A DNA stretch of 6,211 bases from Candidatus Sigynarchaeota archaeon (GCA_030587525.1 JAUQYW010000435.1:1-6211), one strand, 5' to 3'. Numbered from the stretch's first letter, positions 1-5,523 are shown. Notes: generated by a model not told the origin, from the letters alone. Numbers and translations are program-made.

Positions 1-37
1 ATGTTATAGTAAGAACCACGTGACTGGTTGAGCGCGA

Positions 38-832
38 TTGAGCGGAAACACCGAGGAAGAGAAGCTTTTGCGATTCCTGCAACTCGGCGACCGGGTTGAA
101 GACTTGTACCTCGTGAATTCCTATTTCATGATGCGGAACTTTCAAAAGGTCGAATGGAAAATCGATTGGAAGACATTCATACTCCTCTTTGCTCTTGCGG
201 ACCAAGAACCGCAAAGCATCGCGGACTTGATCAAGCGCTGGCCGTTCTTTCGTCATTACAAGGATATCAGCCCGAGATTGCCGCCATTACTTCAATTCGG
301 GCTGGTCGAGGAAGAAACCGGCCCCAAGAATGCGAAACTCGTGCATGCGACGACGAAGGGGCAATACGTGTCGGCGTTCTTTTTCTACTTGCTCGCCTAC
401 GAGACGGAAGATTTTTCCATGTTCAAGTTTCTCAAGGCAAAATTGCCGGAGGTGCCGGGGTTCAGCGCGCCAGAGCAAGCGTTCCAGAGCATCAAGATCA
501 TCAAGTCGCAGCTCCCCGCGATGATCGAATACATCCCGAAAATCCAAGAAAATCTCGAAGAGCTCAATTGGCGGCTCGATTACAAGCTATTCTTGATTCC
601 CCTCTATTTGCTCGATGCGGATGACCAAAGTTACACGGATCTCATGAAGAATTATCCCCAATTCGGTTATTATCGCGAGCTGAAACAACGGATAATTCCC
701 CTCACGGCCCTCGGCATCATCAAGGAAGAAAAGGCTGGCCGCAAGGGTGCACAATTGTCCTTGACCACCAAGGGACGCACGTTCCTTTGCTTTGTCGGGT
801 ACTTGATGGCCTTTCCCCAATTTCCTGCATGA
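38..832 (+). CDS. Duplicated winged-helix (wHTH) protein, putative transcription regulator
   Basis: Encodes 264 residues with two copies of one winged-helix-like domain, residues about 38-121 and 176-259. They align without gaps at an offset of exactly 138 residues: WKIDWKTF (40-47) matches WRLDYKLF (178-185), and TTKG (105-108) matches TTKG (243-246). Each copy has a helix-turn-helix-like stretch, then an L-x-x-L-G-[LI]-[VI]-[KE]-E-E turn and a basic hairpin ending in T-T-K-G, the usual wing pattern of MarR/PadR-like proteins. A cytoplasmic DNA-binding role is inferred from this. No membrane span, enzyme motif or ligand domain is visible. The start is uncertain: an in-frame TGA at 29-31 excludes longer forms, and the first ATG (128) would remove about 30 residues, so TTG 38 is taken; GTG 113 is another option. 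No clear Shine-Dalgarno is seen, and TTATAGTAA at 4-12 may be a promoter. The stop lies 113 nt before propeller gene A, which has its own promoter. The gene's 3' end is copied in front of genes B and C. Confidence 0.8.
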   Translation: MSGNTEEEKLLRFLQLGDRVEDLYLVNSYFMMRNFQKVEWKIDWKTFILLFALADQEPQSIADLIKRWPFFRHYKDISPRLPPLLQFGLVEEETGPKNAKLVHATTKGQYVSAFFFYLLAYETEDFSMFKFLKAKLPEVPGFSAPEQAFQSIKIIKSQLPAMIEYIPKIQENLEELNWRLDYKLFLIPLYLLDADDQSYTDLMKNYPQFGYYRELKQRIIPLTALGIIKEEKAGRKGAQLSLTTKGRTFLCFVGYLMAFPQFPA

Positions 833-866
833 GCTAGACTATGAACCGTGATGTCTTGCCTACTCA

Positions 867-887
867 TAACTGATTTGTTTAAGTAAG
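867..887 (+). promoter_or_regulatory. Promoter of propeller gene A (TATA-like box)
   Basis: TTTAAGTA at 878-885 looks like an archaeal TATA box. The surrounding 21 nt (867-887) are identical to 4073-4093 in front of gene C. A second identical 20-nt block lies upstream (842-861 and 4048-4067), so this is a conserved promoter region and not chance AT-richness. Transcription would be expected to start roughly 25-30 nt downstream, near 904-908. Confidence 0.65.
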
Positions 888-907
888 GGCTAGTCAACCT
901 AGCAACA

Positions 908-936
908 AGTGTTCGAGTCGAATCGACACTCGAGGG
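908..936 (+). promoter_or_regulatory. Conserved leader hairpin/dyad plus ribosome binding site, gene A
   Basis: Positions 908-930 form an inverted repeat: AGTG and TCGA pair with TCGA and CACT, with one bulged T and a 6-nt loop. It starts 30 nt after the TATA start, so the transcript may begin with it. One base later comes GAGGG (932-936), nine bases before ATG 946. The same order and spacing recurs before genes B and C. It may act as an RNA hairpin controlling ribosome access or mRNA stability, or as a DNA operator over the transcription start. A competing pairing (CGAGTCG with downstream CGAC/CTCGAG) would overlap the Shine-Dalgarno. Confidence 0.6.
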
Positions 937-945
937 AAAAAACAC

Positions 946-2283
946 ATGATAACACGACGAAATCGCGAAGCGCTGGTGGCCGTTGTGCTTGGTGTCGCCG
1001 CGCTGGTCGCGGGAATCCAACTGATAAACATCGCAAAAGGCGAGATTGCTAACCCCGGTAATGAAAGCATCATCCAGCCTGCTGGCACTATTAGGACGAG
1101 CGCGGTTGATGTATCGATAGGATGGAATCAAACGTGGGGTGGCAATAACTCGGACTACGGCACAGGAATTTGGAGCGACGGATCCTCAGTTTACTCGTCC
1201 GGCTTCACGTACTCGGCTGGCGCAGGAGCAGCCGACGTGCTGCTCGTGAAGTGGGACGCGGCGGGGCACCAGCTGTGGAACCGTACCTGGGGCTATGCGA
1301 CCGGGGACGTGTGCAATTCCATTTGGGGCTCTGGCACGGCGATCTACACGTGCGGTGAGACCTTCGTTGTATCAAAATGGGAGATGTTGCTCGTGAAATG
1401 GGATACGGATGGAAATCAACTCTGGAATCGGACATTCGGGGGATCGAGCATGAGTTCTGGAAAATCCGTCTGGATTGATGGATCCGCGGTCTACACCTGT
1501 GGGGAAGTATACAATGGTTCCAATGGGAACGATTTGCTGCTCGTGAAATGGGATTCCGATGGGAACAAGCTCTGGAACCGCACCTGGGGCGGTGCAGGCA
1601 CCGAGCAAGGCACCTCTGTCCGGGGCAGCGGCTCGGTGATTTACACATGCGGCTATACGGACAGTTTCGGCGCCGGGGGCTACGACATGTTGCTCGTGAA
1701 GTGGGACGACTCGGGGAGTGCGGCATGGAACCGCACGTGGGGGTTCGATGGTGGTGATGTGGCTTTCGATCTCTGGACTGATGGAACTGCGATCTACACG
1801 TGCGGAAGAACATATGCAACTTATGGTTACTTATACGGCAATTATGACGACATTGCGCTTCTGAAATATCGCAGCAATGGTACCCTGGAAATGAATAAGA
1901 CATGGGGCAGCAACGCCACCGAACAAGGCAAAGCAATCGCTGTCACGAGCTCGGCAATCTACGTCCTCGGTAACACGAACGCTGCCGGCAATGACGATTT
2001 CTTGCTCGTGCAGTGGGATTTGGCAGGGAATCCCCTTGGGAACATCACTTGGGGTGGTAATGATACAGAATATGGCAACGCCCTCTGGAGCGATGGCACG
2101 TCGATCTATGCTTGCGGTGACACCTACAGCTTCGGCGCCGGGGACGTCGACAATGCGATCATCAAGTGGATCTTGCCAAGCGCAGTGCTTGGTATCGATC
2201 TCGTGCCCTATATTGCATTGGTCGCTGTTTCGGCGATCGCGTTCCTGGCGATAAAACTGAAGCGTGTCAGGGGCGTAGCGTAA
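946..2283 (+). CDS. Surface-anchored seven-bladed beta-propeller protein, paralogue A
   Basis: Encodes 445 residues. A basic N-terminus (ITRRNR) precedes a hydrophobic segment at about 9-27, either a signal peptide or an uncleaved anchor. Seven repeats of about 50 residues start at 60, 111, 160, 210, 261, 316 and 365, with consensus W-N-R-T-W-G-G ... D-G-T-x-I-Y-T-C-G ... L-L-V-K-W-D-x-x-G-N-Q-L. This resembles the SBBP beta-propeller repeat family, and seven copies fit one closed propeller. A C-terminal span (about 419-438) followed by KLKRVRG predicts a type I protein with the propeller outside. An N-x-T sequon starts every blade (N61, 112, 161, 211, 262, 317, 366); there are 13 sequons in all. 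Six Cys: 123, 136, 185, 235, 286, 390. Blade 1 lacks the usual Cys (YSSG), and the linker before blade 1 is about 10 residues longer than in B or C. No catalytic motif is visible; adhesion, binding or envelope structure is inferred. ATG 946 is supported by GAGGG nine bases upstream. Confidence 0.9.
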   Translation: MITRRNREALVAVVLGVAALVAGIQLINIAKGEIANPGNESIIQPAGTIRTSAVDVSIGWNQTWGGNNSDYGTGIWSDGSSVYSSGFTYSAGAGAADVLLVKWDAAGHQLWNRTWGYATGDVCNSIWGSGTAIYTCGETFVVSKWEMLLVKWDTDGNQLWNRTFGGSSMSSGKSVWIDGSAVYTCGEVYNGSNGNDLLLVKWDSDGNKLWNRTWGGAGTEQGTSVRGSGSVIYTCGYTDSFGAGGYDMLLVKWDDSGSAAWNRTWGFDGGDVAFDLWTDGTAIYTCGRTYATYGYLYGNYDDIALLKYRSNGTLEMNKTWGSNATEQGKAIAVTSSAIYVLGNTNAAGNDDFLLVQWDLAGNPLGNITWGGNDTEYGNALWSDGTSIYACGDTYSFGAGDVDNAIIKWILPSAVLGIDLVPYIALVAVSAIAFLAIKLKRVRGVA

Positions 2284-2306
2284 TTTTTTCTCGCCACGAC
2301 GCGGGG

Positions 2307-2336
2307 ATTTTTATTTTTTTCCCGTTTTATTTTTCA
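2307..2336 (+). terminator. T-rich terminator after gene A
   Basis: A 30-nt T-rich tract begins 24 nt after the stop, as expected for archaeal intrinsic termination. It is identical base for base to 5494-5523 after gene C, whereas the tract after gene B differs. The hairpin seen before the tract in the other two copies is poorly preserved here. Confidence 0.65.
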
Positions 2337-2351
2337 CATGTCGGATTGTCC

Positions 2352-2423
2352 TTGATTGCCCGGGGACGCATTTTCTTCTGCTTTCTCGCGTACTTGATGG
2401 CCTTTCCCCCGCTTCACGCGTGA
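2352..2423 (+). pseudogene. Remnant of the winged-helix gene 3' end (copy 1)
   Basis: Hand alignment to 761-832 covers about 72 nt without gaps at roughly 75-80% identity, including an identical 19-nt stretch (TACTTGATGGCCTTTCCCC). In the parental frame it reads GRIFFCFLAYLMAFPPLHA then stop, against GRTFLCFVGYLMAFPQFPA in the intact gene, and the stop codon is at the same place. Nothing upstream resembles the rest of the gene, so it cannot encode the protein. It is best explained as the passenger end of the tandem duplication unit. It might be kept because it contains a regulatory sequence. Confidence 0.75.
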
Positions 2424-2450
2424 TCTGGACATCAAACTAAGTGGTCCAGA
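2424..2450 (+). promoter_or_regulatory. Inverted repeat upstream of gene B promoter
   Basis: TCTGGAC (2424-2430) and GTCCAGA (2444-2450) are perfect 7-bp inverted arms with a 13-nt spacer. They lie directly after the remnant's stop codon and about 20 nt before the TATA box of gene B. The arms are absent from the otherwise homologous regions before genes A and C. This is a possible operator specific to gene B; function is unknown. Confidence 0.35.
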
Positions 2451-2468
2451 CCTTGCGGAAATGATTGA

Positions 2469-2478
2469 CTTAAATATA
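2469..2478 (+). promoter_or_regulatory. Promoter of propeller gene B (TATA box)
   Basis: CTTAAATATA is a better TATA match than the TTTAAGTA of genes A and C. The flanks do not match the near-identical promoters of A and C, so gene B may be expressed at a different level or under different control. It lies 30 nt before the leader hairpin, the same distance as in A and C. Confidence 0.65.
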
Positions 2479-2498
2479 ATCCGGTCTACATAGTAACG

Positions 2499-2525
2499 AG
2501 TGTTGGGTTAAAACGACACTTGAGG
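2499..2525 (+). promoter_or_regulatory. Conserved leader hairpin plus ribosome binding site, gene B
   Basis: AGTGTTG (2499-2505) pairs with CGACACT (2514-2520), with one G-U pair and an 8-nt loop. GAGG (2522-2525) follows after one base and lies nine bases before ATG 2535. The stem arms are kept although the promoter just upstream has diverged from those of A and C, which argues that the hairpin or dyad is under selection. The spacing also shows that ATG 2535 is the start, and not the in-frame TTG at 2520. Confidence 0.6.
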
Positions 2526-2534
2526 ACAGAACAC

Positions 2535-3842
2535 ATGATAACAACACGAAATCGCGAAGCGCTGGTGGCCGTTGTGCTTGGTGTCGCCGCGCTGGTCGCG
2601 GGAATCCAATTGATAAATCCTGTAAAGGGCGCCGTCACGCCCGCTGGCACCATCACGACGAACGCGGTTGTTTCGGCAGCTTGGAACCGCACGTGGGGTG
2701 GCGCGACCCATGACTATGGCATGGGCATTTGGAGCGACGGGTCATCGATTTACACGTGCGGTTACACGGACTCCGCTGGCGCGGGCGCATATGACATGCT
2801 GCTCGTTAAATGGGACGCCTCAGGTAACCAGCTATGGAACCGGACCTGGGGAGATGCGGGTGGAAACACGGGCGACTCCATTTGGGGATCTAGCACGGCG
2901 ATCTACACGTGCGGTGATACCTACATTGTAAATAAAACCGAAATGTTGCTCGTGAAGTGGGACGCCGCGTCGGGCAACCAGCTCTGGAATCGAACTTTCG
3001 GAGGCTCTCAAACAAGTAGTGGCAACTCCGTCTGGACCGATGGAACATCGGTATACACGTGCGGGGCAATAATGAACGTTACCTTCTCCCACGATCTACT
3101 GCTCGTGAAGTGGGACGCGTCGGGCAACCAGCTCTGGAACCGCACGTGGGGTGGTTCTAACGACGAATATGGTAATTCTGTCCGAGGTGCTGGCACGGAG
3201 GTTTACACGGGCGGTCACACGAACAGTTTCGGAAACGGGGGCTACGACATGTTGCTCGTGAAGTGGAACGCGACGTCGGGCAACCAGCTCTGGAACCGCA
3301 CATGGGGTGATGCAGGTGAAGATGTAATATATGATCTCTGGACCGATGGAACGTCGATTTACGCGTGCGGGGGAACAGATATCAATTACTACTACGGCGG
3401 GAACACCGACATGGCCCTCTTGAAGTATCGAGCTAATGGCGGTCTCTCGTTTAGCAAGACTTTTGGGGGCAGCGCCACGGAATATGGCAACGCAGTCGTG
3501 GCCACGAGCTCGGCAATCTATACCCTCGGTTTCACGACGAGTTCCGGCAATGACGATTTCTTGCTCGTGCAATGGGACTTAGAGGGGAACCAAACCGGGA
3601 ACCTGACGTGGGGCGGTGCGGATGACGACGATGGCAATGCCCTCTGGAGCAATGGCGTATCGATCTGTGCTTGTGGCTACACCTACAGCTTCGGCGCTGG
3701 GGATGCCGACATGGCAATCATCAAGTGGACCTTGCCGAGCACGGTGCTCGGCATCGACCTCGTGCCCTACATCGCCTTGGCCGCGGTTTTTGCGATAGCG
3801 TTCCTGGCGATAAAACTTAAGCGTGCCCGGGGTATATCGTGA
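2535..3842 (+). CDS. Surface-anchored seven-bladed beta-propeller protein, paralogue B
   Basis: Encodes 435 residues with the same plan as A: hydrophobic segment at about 9-27, blades starting at 50, 101, 151, 201, 253, 306 and 355, C-terminal span at about 409-428 and a basic tail (KLKRARG). Six blades start with an N-x-T sequon; blade 6 has lost it (FSKTFGG), the only such loss among 21 blades. Ten sequons in total. Six Cys: 75, 126, 176, 278, 378, 380. Blade 4 lacks its Cys (YTGG), and blade 7 has two (ICACG). The inter-blade linkers after blades 2 and 4 hold one extra residue (DAASGNQL, NATSGNQL), and three linkers share an identical 20-nt sequence, a sign of recent internal homogenisation. 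Blade 5 carries a Tyr-rich loop (DINYYYGGNTD). The first 63 nt of identity with gene A (2547-2609 against 958-1020) cover the N-terminal hydrophobic segment. Function beyond extracellular binding or structure is not visible. Confidence 0.9.
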   Translation: MITTRNREALVAVVLGVAALVAGIQLINPVKGAVTPAGTITTNAVVSAAWNRTWGGATHDYGMGIWSDGSSIYTCGYTDSAGAGAYDMLLVKWDASGNQLWNRTWGDAGGNTGDSIWGSSTAIYTCGDTYIVNKTEMLLVKWDAASGNQLWNRTFGGSQTSSGNSVWTDGTSVYTCGAIMNVTFSHDLLLVKWDASGNQLWNRTWGGSNDEYGNSVRGAGTEVYTGGHTNSFGNGGYDMLLVKWNATSGNQLWNRTWGDAGEDVIYDLWTDGTSIYACGGTDINYYYGGNTDMALLKYRANGGLSFSKTFGGSATEYGNAVVATSSAIYTLGFTTSSGNDDFLLVQWDLEGNQTGNLTWGGADDDDGNALWSNGVSICACGYTYSFGAGDADMAIIKWTLPSTVLGIDLVPYIALAAVFAIAFLAIKLKRARGIS

Positions 3843-3851
3843 TTTTCCTCC

Positions 3852-3899
3852 GCCACGACGCTAGTGGCATTTTTATTTCTTTTTGTTTTATTCTTTATG
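3852..3899 (+). terminator. Hairpin plus T-rich terminator after gene B
   Basis: GCCAC (3852-3856) and GTGGC (3864-3868) form a 5-bp stem with a 7-nt loop. They are followed from 3870 by a T-rich tract of about 30 nt. The same hairpin and tract follow gene C, with one stem pair changed to a G-U pair, so pairing is kept. Confidence 0.65.
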
Positions 3900-3941
3900 C
3901 ATCGCTTATGCATCGCGAAGGACACCCTCTTGTACAATCAA

Positions 3942-3964
3942 TGATACCATCATTGATGGTATCA
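3942..3964 (+). repeat. Perfect 23-nt palindrome at the unit B/C junction
   Basis: TGATACCATCA and TGATGGTATCA are perfect 11-bp inverted arms around a single T. The left part, GATACCATCATT (3943-3954), recurs at 5642-5653 downstream of gene C, where the right arm is missing. Similarity to the flank of gene C stops here and similarity to the winged-helix tail begins at about 3968. It may be a recombination junction, an operator or a strong RNA hairpin. Confidence 0.6.
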
Positions 3965-3967
3965 CCC

Positions 3968-4037
3968 TTGAACGCGAAGGAACGCAAGTCTCTCTTTTTT
4001 GTCGTGTACTCGATGCTCTTCCCAGTTTCCCGCGTGA
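3968..4037 (+). pseudogene. Remnant of the winged-helix gene 3' end (copy 2)
   Basis: Aligns with 761-832 of the intact gene with one 2-nt gap. It reads AKERKSLFFVVYSMLFPVSRV against TKGRTFLCFVGYLMAFPQFPA-type sequence; the gap shifts the frame near the end, so the original TGA (4035-4037) is out of phase. It is more decayed than copy 1. It is immediately followed by promoter sequence nearly identical to that after the intact gene, which ties it to the same duplication. Confidence 0.65.
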
Positions 4038-4072
4038 TCGAAGTCTGTGAACCGTGATGTCTTGCCTCCACG

Positions 4073-4093
4073 TAACTGATTTGTTTAAGTAAG
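4073..4093 (+). promoter_or_regulatory. Promoter of propeller gene C (TATA-like box)
   Basis: TTTAAGTA at 4084-4091 lies in a 21-nt block identical to 867-887 of gene A. The upstream 20-nt block TGAACCGTGATGTCTTGCCT (4048-4067) is also identical to gene A. The box lies 30 nt before the leader hairpin. Genes A and C are therefore likely to share control. Confidence 0.65.
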
Positions 4094-4113
4094 CTCTATT
4101 CGACATAATCACA

Positions 4114-4141
4114 AGTGTTGGGAAGAATCGACACTCGAGGG
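4114..4141 (+). promoter_or_regulatory. Conserved leader hairpin plus ribosome binding site, gene C
   Basis: AGTGTTG (4114-4120) pairs with CGACACT (4129-4135), with one G-U pair and an 8-nt loop. GAGGG (4137-4141) follows after one base and lies nine bases before ATG 4151. The loop sequence differs from genes A and B while the arms are the same. Confidence 0.6.
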
Positions 4142-4150
4142 AAAAACAAC

Positions 4151-5467
4151 ATGCAAACAGTACGAAAAAGCGAAGCGTTGGTGGCCGTTGTGCTTGGTGT
4201 CGCCGCTTTGGTCGCGGGAATCCAATTGACAAATCCTGTAAATGGCGCCATCACGCCCGCTGGCACTATTACGACGAGCGCGGTTAATGTCTCGGCAGGA
4301 TGGAACAGGACATGGGGCGGCACGGCCAATGAGTTTGGTATGGGTGTTTGGAGCAATGGGTCCTCGTTTTACACGTGCGGTAACACGTATTCTTTTGGCG
4401 CGGGAATAACAGACTTGGTGCTCGTGAAGTGGAACGGGAACGGAGATCAAGTGTGGAACAAGACCTGGGGAGATGCCAACGCCAACATTGGCAATTCCGT
4501 CTGGGGTTCAGGCACGGCGATATACACGTGCGGTTACTCCTTTGTTGTATCAAAATATGAATTGTTGCTCGTGAAATGGGACAATGATGGGAACCAGATA
4601 TGGAACCGGACTTTCGGGGGTTCCCTGCCGAGTAATGGCAGGTCCGTCTGGACAGATGGAACATCGATCTACACGGGTGGTGAATTGGACAACGGTTCTA
4701 ATTATCTCGACGTGTTGCTCGTGAAGTGGGACGCGGACGGGAACCAGCTCTGGAACAGCACATGGGGCGGAACAGGATACGATTTTTGTAATTCTGTTCG
4801 CGGCAACGGCACGACGGACATATACACGTGCGGCTCCACGGCAAGTTTCGGCGCCGAGGGCAGCAGCGACTTCTTACTCGTGAAATGGGACACGGATGGA
4901 AACCAGATATGGAACCGCACATGGGGTTATGGTGGTGGTGATGAAGCATATAGTCTCTGGATCGATGGACCGTCGATTTACGTGTGCGGAACGGGGTATT
5001 GGGGCTATGACTATTATTACGGGACGACCACAGACATCGTGCTCTTGAAATATCGTGTCAATGGTGGTCTCTCGTTTAATGTGACCTATGGCGGCAACGC
5101 CTCCGATGCTGCAAATGCGGTGGTGTCCACGAGCTCGGCAATCTATACCTTCGGTTATACGTCAATTAATGACAGTAACGAATTCATCCTCGTGCAGTGG
5201 GATCTCGCTGGAAATCCATTGGGGAACATCACATGGGGCGGAACGGGTGCAGACAACGGCAATGCCCTCTGGACCGATGGCACGTCGATCTTCGCGTGCG
5301 GTGACACCGACAGCTTCGGTGCCGGGGGATCAGACATGGCGATTTTCAAGTGGACCCTACCAAGCACGGTGCTCGGCATCGATCTCGTGCCCTTCCTTGT
5401 TTTAGCCGCAGTTTCGGCGATTGCATTCTTGGCGATAAAACTTGAGCGTGCCCGGGGCGTATCGTGA
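4151..5467 (+). CDS. Surface-anchored seven-bladed beta-propeller protein, paralogue C
   Basis: Encodes 438 residues from ATG 4151; the in-frame GTG at 4115 lies inside the leader hairpin and is rejected because GAGGG is nine bases before the ATG. N-terminal hydrophobic segment at about 9-26; blades start at 51, 102, 151, 201, 254, 309 and 358; C-terminal span at about 412-431, then LERARGVS. All seven blades carry the N-x-T sequon (N52, 103, 152, 202, 255, 310, 359); 13 sequons in total. Six Cys: 76, 127, 213, 227, 279, 383. Blade 3 lacks its Cys (YTGG), and blade 4 gains one (DFCNS). Blade 5 has the longest aromatic loop of the three (GYWGYDYYYGTTTD). Each blade resembles the same-numbered blade of A and B more than its own neighbours (for example VRGxG in blade 4, STSSAIY in blade 6), so whole genes were duplicated after the propeller formed. 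Predicted outside-facing and membrane-anchored; ligand unknown. Confidence 0.9.
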   Translation: MQTVRKSEALVAVVLGVAALVAGIQLTNPVNGAITPAGTITTSAVNVSAGWNRTWGGTANEFGMGVWSNGSSFYTCGNTYSFGAGITDLVLVKWNGNGDQVWNKTWGDANANIGNSVWGSGTAIYTCGYSFVVSKYELLLVKWDNDGNQIWNRTFGGSLPSNGRSVWTDGTSIYTGGELDNGSNYLDVLLVKWDADGNQLWNSTWGGTGYDFCNSVRGNGTTDIYTCGSTASFGAEGSSDFLLVKWDTDGNQIWNRTWGYGGGDEAYSLWIDGPSIYVCGTGYWGYDYYYGTTTDIVLLKYRVNGGLSFNVTYGGNASDAANAVVSTSSAIYTFGYTSINDSNEFILVQWDLAGNPLGNITWGGTGADNGNALWTDGTSIFACGDTDSFGAGGSDMAIFKWTLPSTVLGIDLVPFLVLAAVSAIAFLAIKLERARGVS

Positions 5468-5476
5468 TTTTCCTCG

Positions 5477-5523
5477 GCCATGACGCTGGTGGCATTTTTA
5501 TTTTTTTCCCGTTTTATTTTTCA
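5477..5523 (+). terminator. Hairpin plus T-rich terminator after gene C
   Basis: GCCAT (5477-5481) and GTGGC (5489-5493) pair, including one G-U, with a 7-nt loop. The 30-nt tract at 5494-5523 follows and is identical to the tract after gene A. Confidence 0.7.

Larger units (their letters stand above)
761..2351 (+). repeat. Tandem repeat unit A (wHTH tail + promoter + propeller gene A + terminator)
   Basis: First of three direct tandem units. It begins inside the 3' end of the winged-helix gene, which is intact here, and runs through the promoter, leader and propeller gene A to the T-rich tract. The start-to-start distance to gene B is 1589 nt. The left edge is set by where similarity to the copies at 2352 and 3968 begins; the exact breakpoint is uncertain by tens of bases. 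Confidence 0.75.
2352..3967 (+). repeat. Tandem repeat unit B
   Basis: Second copy of the unit: degraded winged-helix gene tail, a diverged promoter, leader hairpin, propeller gene B and its terminator. The start-to-start distance from gene B to gene C is 1616 nt. The right end lies at or just after the palindrome at 3942-3964. Confidence 0.75.

Noticed and set aside
154..624. 156-codon + strand frame inside the winged-helix gene
   Set aside because: Arg- and Ala-rich composition typical of an off-frame reading. The other frame shows a clean internal domain duplication, which proves it is the coding frame.
946..1026. Type IV pilin-like (class III) signal peptide in the propeller proteins
   Set aside because: A basic stretch followed by E-A-L-V-A-V-V-L-G is reminiscent of one, but the usual Gly before the cleavage point is absent. 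An ordinary signal peptide or membrane anchor is the safer call.
1205..1936. 243-codon minus-strand frame across propeller gene A
   Set aside because: Extreme Arg/Cys/His/Ser content and a periodic pattern that mirrors the propeller repeats on the opposite strand. It is a shadow.
3096..3572. 158-codon minus-strand frame across propeller gene B
   Set aside because: Repeated VPLHEQ and RAVPELVARR blocks are the antisense reading of the LLVKWD...GNQLWNRT repeats. No promoter or ribosome binding site.
3839..4057. 72-codon + strand frame between genes B and C
   Set aside because: It starts at the end of gene B, crosses the terminator and the palindrome, and only its end matches the winged-helix remnant, where a gap has shifted the frame. 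It is not a functional gene.
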